Source: Pseudomonadales bacterium (lineage in GTDB: Bacteria; Pseudomonadota; Gammaproteobacteria; Pseudomonadales; Halieaceae). Taken from it: a stretch of 64,000 bases of DNA. Of this stretch, positions 56,379 through 64,000 are shown piece after piece. The notes under the pieces are model-generated. The model had not been told where the DNA came from, searched no databases, and saw only the letters and a program-made list of their open reading frames with translations. Numbering within the stretch: position 1 is the first letter of the stretch; every line of letters starts with the position of its first letter. The translations under genes and the position numbers were made by a program. The DNA lies in contig JACKNV010000004.1 of the NCBI GenBank assembly GCA_024234735.1, positions 124,001 through 188,000 of the forward strand, in the 5' to 3' direction.

Positions 56379-56405
56379 GGGGGCAGACTTATAAATCTGT
56401 CCCCC
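56379..56405. repeat. palindromic repeat between tRNA-Trp and secE
   Basis: GGGGGCAGA, 8-nt AT-rich loop, TCTGTCCCCC: a hairpin 17 bp upstream of secE. A related half-palindrome (GGAGACAGATTCAAACCTGC) lies at about 56628-56650. Confidence 0.75.
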
Positions 56406-56424
56406 TCTCTATCTGCCATTAATA

Positions 56425-56500
<76 letters not shown>

Positions 56501-56528
56501 AAATACCTCAACTTAGACGACGAAGCCG

Positions 56529-56622
56529 AACTGCTAAAGGGGACGGAATTAATTCCCTCCCCGGGGCGGTTCGGCTTTCAACTGCTAAAGGGGGCGGAAT
56601 CAACTCCGTCCCCGGGGCGGTT
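56529..56622. repeat. two tandem 43-bp repeats with internal palindromes
   Basis: Copies at 56529-56571 and 56580-56622 share AACTGCTAAAGGGG(A/G)CGG and CCCCGGGGCGGTT, with the palindrome GGGGACGGAATTAATTCC at the centre. The first copy is also flanked by GAAGCCGAAC and its inverse GTTCGGCTTT. They lie between tuf2 and tRNA-Trp. Confidence 0.82.
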
Positions 56623-56658
56623 GATGGAGACAGATTCAAACCTGCCCCCGGAAGTTAC

Positions 56659-57882
<1,224 letters not shown>

Positions 57883-57971
57883 TACGACAGTCTCCTTTCA
57901 CCTGGCGGCCGCTGGGCACGCACCGTGCTGATTCAATTAATTCCTTTACTTCCAATCAGTTAGAAGGGAAG

Positions 57972-58047
<76 letters not shown>

Positions 58048-58063
58048 GCTATCCTTCCAACTC

Positions 58064-58137
58064 TGGAGCGGGTAGCGGGAATCGAACCCGCACCATCAGC
58101 TTGGAAGGCTGAGGTTCTACCGTTGAACTATACCCGC
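58064..58137 (-). tRNA. glyT: tRNA-Gly (TCC)
   Basis: A 74-nt cloverleaf with encoded CCA. The acceptor stem is GCGGGTA/TACCCGC, and the anticodon loop CTTCCAA carries TCC. It is 16 bp upstream of tRNA-Thr. Confidence 0.96.
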
Positions 58138-58151
58138 AACATGCTTCGTCT

Positions 58152-58235
58152 TGGTGGAGGGGGGTGGATTCGAACCACCGAAGCTCGCGCGTCAGATTTA
58201 CAGTCTGATCCCTTTGGCCACTCGGGAACCCCTCC
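58152..58235 (-). tRNA. tyrU: tRNA-Tyr (GTA)
   Basis: An 84-nt class II tRNA with long variable arm and encoded CCA. The acceptor stem is GGAGGGG/CCCCTCC, and the anticodon stem CAGA/TCTG surrounds CTGTAAA (GTA). It is first of the Tyr-Gly-Thr-tuf unit, as in E. coli tyrU-glyT-thrT-tufB. Confidence 0.96.
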
Positions 58236-58247
58236 GAAAGGCGGCAT

Positions 58248-58276
58248 ATTGTCCTGATGGCCTCCGCCCTTGTCAA
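58248..58276 (-). promoter_or_regulatory. promoter of the tRNA-Tyr/Gly/Thr-tuf2 operon
   Basis: Minus strand: perfect -35 TTGACA (58271-58276), 17-bp spacer, GACAAT (58248-58253), then a GC-rich stretch before tRNA-Tyr, as in stringently controlled promoters. An AT-rich stretch upstream (AATTTTAA, about 58293-58300) could be an UP element. Confidence 0.72.
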
Positions 58277-58360
58277 CCGGTTCTTCCATTAAAATTATCG
58301 ACTTACGGCCACCCCGGCCGGCCGGCCCGACAGAACCGGCGGCAGGCGTCCCGACGGGGG

Positions 58361-58819
58361 CTAGTGCAGCATCGCACCGCCCGGTTCGGCGCCGCTGTAT
58401 ATATAGTCGAGCTGCTGGCAACTGGCCGCCAGGCGGCCGCTTTCCTCCAGCGATGTACCCAGGAACTGGGCGAACTGCTCCCGGGAGATTCCCGCCGCGC
58501 AGTGGCAGACAGCCGCCATCACCAGTTGCGGCAGGGCCTCGTCCACCACATCGAGGAAGATCTTGAGGGTGGGGTAATCCATGTTCAGTCGCCCCAGGTC
58601 GGCGCTGACCTGCAGCACCGCCGCCGGGCGCAGCTCCAGTTCGGTCGTCAGCAGCAGGCCGTAATCCTCCAGGAACAGGCGGCTGTCTATGACACCCTGG
58701 GTCCCCTGCAGCATGCGCAGGTGCAAACCGTCGCACTGGCCGCATATGTAGTACTCCACAGCGGCATCGTCGAGCCAGTCCTGCAGCAGCGTGGTATCGG
58801 GGAGCCGGATAGCGCTCAT
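58361..58819 (-). CDS. YbjN/type III chaperone-like fold protein
   Basis: A 152-residue soluble protein. The pattern LLQDWLDDAAVEYYICGQCD, then LNMDYPTLKIFLDVVDEALP, resembles YbjN-domain proteins (CesT-like fold) found in marine gammaproteobacteria. It has four Cys, of which CGQCD could bind a metal or form a disulfide. No function is assigned. It lies between the tRNA promoter and the acyltransferase gene, on the same strand but with a 177-bp gap. Confidence 0.5.
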   Translation of the reverse strand: MSAIRLPDTTLLQDWLDDAAVEYYICGQCDGLHLRMLQGTQGVIDSRLFLEDYGLLLTTELELRPAAVLQVSADLGRLNMDYPTLKIFLDVVDEALPQLVMAAVCHCAAGISREQFAQFLGTSLEESGRLAASCQQLDYIYSGAEPGGAMLH

Positions 58820-58996
58820 CTTGTTGGCGGGTCCTTTGCTGGCGTGGGTGGCGGCCTGTTGCGCTCAACCGGCCGGAACAGGGCCGCCACCATCGCCCGG
58901 TGCCCGCCGGATGGGCGCGCGGGAGAGCCGACAGGGGGCCGCAGGCGGCCATTGTAAAGGACATCGCGCGCGAATCACATCACCGCCGCCATGGCG

Positions 58997-60724
58997 CTAG
59001 CAACTGGCCCTGGCCACCCCCAGGTAGCGCTTGCGCTTGCGGGGCTTGAGTTGCTCCAGATCGACCAGCACGAAGGCGTCCACGCAGTTGCCGAACTGCC
59101 GGTCCAGGTTGAAAGCGGTAAAGCACACGCCCTCGGGCTCGGTCGCCTGGGAATAGTGCTTGTACAGGGTCGGCACGTTCAGGCCGTCCTTTGCCAGGGC
59201 ATCGCGCAGGGCCCTGAAATCCGTGTCACGGTCGCATCCCTGGAACTCCAGGGCGAACTTTTCCAATAGCTCAGGGCGGATCGCGAAGGGTTCGCGCGCC
59301 CGAACCGCCAGATCCATGGCGCCGTAGTGCGAGCCGTAGAAATACGCCAGCCTGGCAATCGCCACATCCCCGTACAGGGCACTGATGGACGCCGGCCCGA
59401 ACAGGTAGCGGAACCGCGGATAGCGCCGCACATAGGCGCCGATACCACTCCACAGGTAGTCCAGGCTGTGTTTGTCCTGGTACCGCGCCTGGATGAAACT
59501 GCGGCCGAGTTCCAGCCCCTGCTCCAGCATCGGGCGCATGGCCTCGCCGAAACGGAACAGGGTGTTGCTGTACAACCCGTCCCAGCCGCGCCTGGCCAGC
59601 AGGGCCCCGGCGTCGGCCAGGCGATAGGCACCGGCTATTTCCAGGTCCTCGCGATCCCACAGGATGAGTTGCTGGTAGTCCCGGTCAAAACGGTCGATAT
59701 CCCTGGGCAGCCCCGAGCCCTCCCCCACCGACCGGAAGGCGATTTCCCGCAGGCGGCCGATCTCGCGCATCATGCAGGGCGAGTTCTCCATCGCACCCAG
59801 GTAGATCTGCTTGCCGTCGGGGGTCTCGCCCAGCAGTTCGCCGGCCTCGACCTCGCGTTTCAGCAGCAGCCGGTTCTCGGGGTGGGCCACCGTTTCCACC
59901 GACTGGAATACCGGCGCCCGGCCACGGGCCAGGCGATAGACATGCTTGCGGAACATCCTGGCCAACATCCGCGACGAGGTGTCCAGCGACGCATAGCTCG
60001 CATAGGGCACCGCATTGCCCACCCGGGCATCCACGGTGTGGTGCGCCTGCTTGAACATCTCCCGCACCAGCCACAGGGTGGACAGGGGCCTGGCCAGGAA
60101 CGACAGGCTGTAAAAAAACACCGAGTTCCTGCCGGCAACGAAAATCGGCAATATCGGGGCCCGGGTGGCGCTGGCAATCTTCACGAAACCACTGCGCCAC
60201 TTGCCGTCCTTGACGCCCGTGGGGCCGAATCGCGACACCTCGCCGGCCGGAAAGATGATCAGCGCGCCCTCCCGCTCCAGATGCGCCCGGATCGCCATGA
60301 TGCTCGCCCGGCCGGTGGCACCCCCCATATTGTTCACCGGCAGCAGCACCGGGTGCAGGGGTTTCAGGGCGCTGAGCATATCGTTGGCCACCACCTTGAC
60401 GTCCGCACGTATCTGCCTGACCAGATGCAGCAACGCCAGGCCGTCCAGCGAACCGATGGGGTGGTTGGCCACGATCACGACCCGGCCATTGGCGGGTATG
60501 CGTGCGCGCTCCTTGTCCCGCAGTCGCAGGGTGAAGTCGAAGTAACGCAGCACTTCGTCCACGAAGTCGAAACCTTCCAGGTGCGGGTAGGTTTTCTCGA
60601 ACTGCTGGAAACGCTTTTCGTGAAACAAAAAACCGAGAAACCGCGCCAGGGTACCCGCCAGCCTGCGGTGCCGGCTGACATAGTGTGGGTAGCGGTCTTC
60701 CAGAAATGCGGCCGTATTCAACAC
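58997..60724 (-). CDS. two-domain acyltransferase, OlsF-like (PlsC-type plus GNAT-type)
   Basis: About 575 residues. The N-terminal half is a PlsC-type acyltransferase with ANHPIGSLDG (His88, Asp94; spacing HX5D as in hemolysin-type relatives, not the usual HX4D) and FPAGEVS (near 160). The C-terminal half (about 290-560) resembles OlsB/GNAT N-acyltransferases, with LGAMENSPCMMREIGRLREI and QQLILWDREDLEIAGAYRL. In OlsF the two halves make ornithine lipid from ornithine and two acyl groups; that product is inferred here from domain order. I start at GTG 60724 (GGGAG 8 nt upstream) rather than TTG 60730. It lies 25 bp after the Mpo1-like gene. Confidence 0.75.
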   Translation of the reverse strand: MLNTAAFLEDRYPHYVSRHRRLAGTLARFLGFLFHEKRFQQFEKTYPHLEGFDFVDEVLRYFDFTLRLRDKERARIPANGRVVIVANHPIGSLDGLALLHLVRQIRADVKVVANDMLSALKPLHPVLLPVNNMGGATGRASIMAIRAHLEREGALIIFPAGEVSRFGPTGVKDGKWRSGFVKIASATRAPILPIFVAGRNSVFFYSLSFLARPLSTLWLVREMFKQAHHTVDARVGNAVPYASYASLDTSSRMLARMFRKHVYRLARGRAPVFQSVETVAHPENRLLLKREVEAGELLGETPDGKQIYLGAMENSPCMMREIGRLREIAFRSVGEGSGLPRDIDRFDRDYQQLILWDREDLEIAGAYRLADAGALLARRGWDGLYSNTLFRFGEAMRPMLEQGLELGRSFIQARYQDKHSLDYLWSGIGAYVRRYPRFRYLFGPASISALYGDVAIARLAYFYGSHYGAMDLAVRAREPFAIRPELLEKFALEFQGCDRDTDFRALRDALAKDGLNVPTLYKHYSQATEPEGVCFTAFNLDRQFGNCVDAFVLVDLEQLKPRKRKRYLGVARASC

Positions 60725-60749
60725 AGGCAAGTCTCCCTCATTCGCCCGC

Positions 60750-61373
60750 TCAGGCGCCGTGCCCGGGCATGGGCGCGTACCAGTCGCTCATGTCGTCGTA
60801 CATCTCGCCCTTGAGGATGTACCAGGGGGCCTTGTAGTAAATGCGAATATCGTGAAAGGGGTCAGTCAGAATCTTGGTCGCCCAGACCAGGCCAGATTGG
60901 ATTCCCATCAGGAAAAACAGGTGGACGGTGCGCACGATCACCGCGGCAATGCCCGTCACCAGCCACAGGATGGCGGTGGTATGCAGCATGCCCTGCTCCA
61001 CCAGATGGGCGCTCAGCAGGCCGAAAAAGTCGGGGCTGAACCACAGTGCGACCGGAATGGCGACCCACACCGATAGCAGGATCACCTTGCGGCGCAGGTT
61101 GTAGCCGACCTTGACGCTCTCTTTGTAATCGTGGCTTACCCCATTGACCTCGTCGAAGGTTTTCGGTTCGAACACGAAGTGGCCGACCTGGCGCAGCACC
61201 ATTGCCAGCAACCAGCCCACCATGACGGCGGCGACGGGATCGACAAAAATAAGGTAATAGCTGGCCACAAAACAGCAGGCGCTCAGCAGATGCAGCAACT
61301 GGTTGACCCGGTTGTGGTGATAAAAGCGGTGATCGTCCCAACGCTGCTTACGCAGTTCCTCGATAAACGTCAT
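60750..61373 (-). CDS. DUF962/Mpo1-like membrane protein
   Basis: A 207-residue protein with about four hydrophobic helices. His-containing segments HHNRVNQLLHLL and RQVGHFVFEP resemble the Mpo1 (DUF962) family, an Fe-dependent 2-hydroxy fatty acid dioxygenase in yeast. The match is by motif only, and the C-terminal half (DPFHDIRIYYKAPWYILKGE) is not from that family as far as I know. The ATG at 61373 overlaps the psd stop (ATGA) and has GGAGG upstream, so it is coupled to psd. Confidence 0.5.
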   Translation of the reverse strand: MTFIEELRKQRWDDHRFYHHNRVNQLLHLLSACCFVASYYLIFVDPVAAVMVGWLLAMVLRQVGHFVFEPKTFDEVNGVSHDYKESVKVGYNLRRKVILLSVWVAIPVALWFSPDFFGLLSAHLVEQGMLHTTAILWLVTGIAAVIVRTVHLFFLMGIQSGLVWATKILTDPFHDIRIYYKAPWYILKGEMYDDMSDWYAPMPGHGA

Positions 61374-62290
61374 GGTGTACCTCCACTGGATGGTGAACTA
61401 GGTGAAACTGGTGCCCGGGAACCCGCTCCCGGGCCCGACAGCAGGGGTTGCCCCATGCTGATGCGCTCGCCGCTGGCCACGCCTTCGCACAGGCTGTGGC
61501 CCGCCGTGGCAAACAGCAAAATAGTGGAGCCGTGCTGGAAATAGCCCATTTCGTCGCCCCTGCGATAGTGGGCGTAGCAGTTGATTCGCTCGGGGCCCTG
61601 GTACTTCATGTCCAGGCAACCCTGCAGGCAGTGCAGCTTGATGCTGGCGACCAGGATGGCGGCGACGGCCACCAGGCACAGGCCGCTGTCGGGGCTGTCG
61701 CCATGCAATTCCACCACCGCGCGTTCGTTGCGGCAGTACAGCTTCTCGATGCGCTTCAGGGCGATGGGGTTGACGTTCCAGGTATCCCCCGAAATATAGG
61801 TGACACCGCGGACCTCGCCGTCGGCAGGTGCGTGGAAACGGTGGTACATGCTCGACTTGAGCCGCAGGGTGACGAACACCCCGTTGCGATAACGCCACTG
61901 GATATCCGGGTCGGGGATCAGGTCCGCCAGCTCGTAGGGAAACCCCTTGGCCTGGAACACGGTGGTGCCCTCGATCGGACCACAGGCGCCGACGATGGCA
62001 TCGCAGGGGCTTACCACGATCCCGGGACGCGGATCGACAGGCCTGGCGCCGGGGCACAGCTCCCGGGTAAAACAGTCCCGCAGGCTGGTGAATTCGCGCT
62101 TGCGCGCCTCCTCCAGACGTAGGTCGTCGGCAAACAGCTGCCAGATGGCCAGGGTCAGCCTGGTCAGGCGGGGACTCTCGATACCGCTGAACCAACCCAT
62201 CAGCCGGGTCGCCAGGCGCCGCGGAATGCGGTTGGTCAACAGGAAGTTGAGTTGTTCCTGCTCACTCAGGGAGCGTATCAATGCCGGCAT
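61370..62290 (-). CDS. psd: phosphatidylserine decarboxylase
   Basis: Converts phosphatidylserine to phosphatidylethanolamine at the inner membrane. Of its 306 residues, the key ones are Asp97 (VSPCDAIVG), His150/His153 (SMYHRFHAP) and the self-cleavage site HGST (254/255), within EMGYFQHGSTILLF; Ser255 would become the pyruvoyl group. E. coli has LGST. The C-terminus ends in a Gly/Ser/Pro-rich tail after the catalytic part. It starts 3 bp after the glycosyltransferase and overlaps the next gene by 4 bp. The usual partners mscM or rsgA are absent, so this may be a second, specialised psd. Confidence 0.88.
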   Translation of the reverse strand: MPALIRSLSEQEQLNFLLTNRIPRRLATRLMGWFSGIESPRLTRLTLAIWQLFADDLRLEEARKREFTSLRDCFTRELCPGARPVDPRPGIVVSPCDAIVGACGPIEGTTVFQAKGFPYELADLIPDPDIQWRYRNGVFVTLRLKSSMYHRFHAPADGEVRGVTYISGDTWNVNPIALKRIEKLYCRNERAVVELHGDSPDSGLCLVAVAAILVASIKLHCLQGCLDMKYQGPERINCYAHYRRGDEMGYFQHGSTILLFATAGHSLCEGVASGERISMGQPLLSGPGAGSRAPVSPSSPSSGGTP

Positions 62291-62293
62291 GGG

Positions 62294-64000
62294 TCAGGCT
62301 ACCGAGCGCCGCACCAGCTTGCATGCCGGGGCCGGCAGGCCCAGGTCCTGTACGAAGCGGGTCATGATCTCGTCTTCCCCGTACTGCGCCGCCCGGCGCC
62401 TGGCGCCCGCGCGCAGGGCGGCGCGCCGGTCGGGCCACTGGTAGTGGGCCACGATCTGCGCGGCCATCTGCTCGGGCGTGTCCACCAGGTAGCCACTGAC
62501 GCCGTGCTCGATAATGTCCCTGGGACCCTTGCAGTTGTAGGCGATAGCCGGCATGCCGTTGGCAAAGGCCTCCAGCAGCACATTGCCGAAGGTGTCGAAC
62601 CGCGAGGGAAATACGAACAGGTCCAGCCCCGCGTAAAAACTCGCCAGGCGCTGCTGGTCGACCCAACCCAGGAACAGGGCATCCGGCAGCGCCGCTTTGA
62701 GCTCCTCCTCGTCCGGGCCACAGCCGGCGATGACCAGGCGCAGGTCCGGCAGGGTCTGGCGCGCGCTGGCCAGTATCTGCGGCAGATCGAACAGGCCCTT
62801 TTCCCGACTGACCCGGCAGGCGATAAACAGCACTGGCGTCTGCTCGGTAGCACCACTGAACAATTCGCGTTTGTCCACCGGGCGCACCCCGGGAAGCGGC
62901 TGCGGCGCGCTGTGCGCGGTCAGGTACACGCGTTCGCTCTCCAGTTGCATCTCGTGTCCAGTCAGCCAGTCCCGGTGGTCGCTGTTGAGCACGAAGATGC
63001 CGTCAAACTGGCTGTACAGCAGGCGCAGCAGGCGCCGGATACGATCCCGCTCGTGGCGGGTGGCGTTGGTGGTGCACTTGATGTACTCGATCCAGTCGGT
63101 GTGCATGAAAAAGTAGCTGGGAATATTGAACTTGTACTTCAGGAACAGGCTGACCAGCACCATCGGACCCTCGGTGGAACAGGCCACCCGGTCGTAGCCG
63201 CCCTCGTAGAAGATACGGGCTATCTCCATGAGATCCGGTACCCTGAGCTGCTGGCCGCCGGAGTCGGGCAGGGTAAAGGTGGTCACCGGTCGCAACACGT
63301 GCAGGTGGGGTCCGGGTTCGGCGCTCTCATGGCAGACCAGGAAATCGATCGCGATGTCATTGTGCTGGATCTGGCGCAGTTTGCCACCCAGCGAGGTCGA
63401 CACGCCGTTCTTGTCAAACAGGGTGTCCGTCAGGTAGAGCACCCGCCGGTCGTGCTGGTTGCGCCCGACGCGGGCGGCGAAGCTGTCGAGGAACTGGCGG
63501 TTCTGGTACAACACACGGGTGCTGGCGAGGCTGGCGCCGGTAAGTACCAGGGTGATCAGTGCCGGAAACGACAACTGGTCGACCAGCTTGCGAAAACGGC
63601 GTCCACCGACGCTGGTGTGCCTGCTCTTGCCCCCGAACACCAGGGCGGAAATCTGGCTGGGCAGTTCGAAGCGCCGGGTAAGCTTCTCGGGCGAGAGGTT
63701 TTCCAGCAAGCTGCTATGGTTGAACAGCTCCGATTCCTTGACGCGGGCGAACATCAGCCGGTTCAGCTCCGCAAACAGCTCGGCTATGGAGCGGTTTACC
63801 GTCTGCACGAAGATTTCCGGGGACTGCTGCCGGCTGTCGGCGATATTCTCCAGGTGGCGAATGCAGAAGCGGTATTTCTTCGATACCTTCCACTTGAGCA
63901 TCCTGTTGGGCTTCCTGCCCTGCAGGGCGTCGTGAACAAACTCGAAGAACTTGCGCGAGTGCTTGTGCTTGCGCAGTTCCAGCAACACATTGCTGACGGT
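62294..64000 (-). CDS. large GT4-type glycosyltransferase, N-terminus beyond the window
   Basis: At least 568 residues, open to the right edge. The C-terminal part (about residues 190-560 of the visible piece) is a GT-B enzyme: RRVLYLTDTLFDKNGVSTSL (acceptor domain start), the loop FFMHTDWIEY, and the GT4 donor site VSREKGLFDLPQ, then LFVFPSRFDTFGNVLLEAFA with the EX7E-like region. About 190 residues precede it, basic and helical, with a hydrophobic stretch FPALITLVLTGASLAS that could be membrane-bound; I do not recognise this part. The gene leads the psd/Mpo1-like/OlsF-like group, so a lipid acceptor is plausible but not shown. Confidence 0.75.
   Translation of the reverse strand, partial: TVSNVLLELRKHKHSRKFFEFVHDALQGRKPNRMLKWKVSKKYRFCIRHLENIADSRQQSPEIFVQTVNRSIAELFAELNRLMFARVKESELFNHSSLLENLSPEKLTRRFELPSQISALVFGGKSRHTSVGGRRFRKLVDQLSFPALITLVLTGASLASTRVLYQNRQFLDSFAARVGRNQHDRRVLYLTDTLFDKNGVSTSLGGKLRQIQHNDIAIDFLVCHESAEPGPHLHVLRPVTTFTLPDSGGQQLRVPDLMEIARIFYEGGYDRVACSTEGPMVLVSLFLKYKFNIPSYFFMHTDWIEYIKCTTNATRHERDRIRRLLRLLYSQFDGIFVLNSDHRDWLTGHEMQLESERVYLTAHSAPQPLPGVRPVDKRELFSGATEQTPVLFIACRVSREKGLFDLPQILASARQTLPDLRLVIAGCGPDEEELKAALPDALFLGWVDQQRLASFYAGLDLFVFPSRFDTFGNVLLEAFANGMPAIAYNCKGPRDIIEHGVSGYLVDTPEQMAAQIVAHYQWPDRRAALRAGARRRAAQYGEDEIMTRFVQDLGLPAPACKLVRRSVA

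Overview
The window is 64 kb of GC-rich chromosome from a gammaproteobacterium. The gene order tRNA-Tyr/Gly/Thr, tuf, tRNA-Trp, secE-nusG-rplKAJL-rpoBC, rpsL-rpsG-fusA-tuf, then the S10, spc and alpha operons is typical of Pseudomonas-like and marine gammaproteobacteria. The accompanying housekeeping genes (rplU-rpmA-obg-proB, fabA-fabB, ssb/uvrA) agree. A marine Halieaceae/Cellvibrionales-type organism is my best guess, but it is an inference: no 16S gene is present. No plasmid, phage, CRISPR or transposase gene is seen; the segment is core chromosome.

Layout. Positions 1-4.1 kb carry a cut-off alanine dehydrogenase, a small isoprenylcysteine-methyltransferase-like membrane protein, a ZIP metal transporter and an aldehyde dehydrogenase. 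Positions 4.1-7.2 kb carry proB, obg, rpmA and rplU, all leftward. ispB and pgi run rightward at 7.4-10.2 kb and meet a leftward nucleotide-sugar operon, manC-galU-manB (10.3-13.9 kb). fabA-fabB (14.2-16.0 kb) make unsaturated fatty acids. moaB-moeA, an RmlD-fold protein, ssb and a YajR-like MFS transporter run leftward to 20.5 kb, and uvrA runs rightward to 23.6 kb.

From 24.5 to 58.2 kb nearly everything is leftward transcription and translation machinery. Reading with transcription: a tRNA-Tyr/Gly/Thr-tuf2 unit, tRNA-Trp, secE-nusG, rplK-rplA, rplJ-rplL (with an L10 leader), rpoB-rpoC, rpsL-rpsG-fusA-tuf1, a small non-ribosomal island (TM2 protein, DUF465 protein, DksA-like zinc finger), rpsJ to rpsQ, the spc operon, and the alpha operon ending at rplQ with a clear terminator. 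Several promoters have near-consensus -35/-10 boxes. The last 6 kb hold a YbjN-like protein and a leftward membrane-lipid cluster: glycosyltransferase, phosphatidylserine decarboxylase, Mpo1/DUF962-like protein and an OlsF-like two-domain acyltransferase.

The most important caveat concerns 23.6-31.4 kb. There an SMP-30 gene and six essential genes (rpoA, rpsD, secY, rplO, rplF, rpsH) carry many single-base losses, nearly all in short homopolymer runs, with no insertions found. Restoring the bases gives proteins of normal family length. rpoB, rpoC, fusA and uvrA are clean. This looks like a patch of poor consensus sequence, not biology. I did not find a clearly novel system. The best leads are the lipid-remodelling cluster, the DksA-like/DUF465/TM2 island, intergenic palindromic repeats, a 10-residue EF-Tu insertion, and -35 boxes placed inside inverted repeats at the str and S10 promoters.
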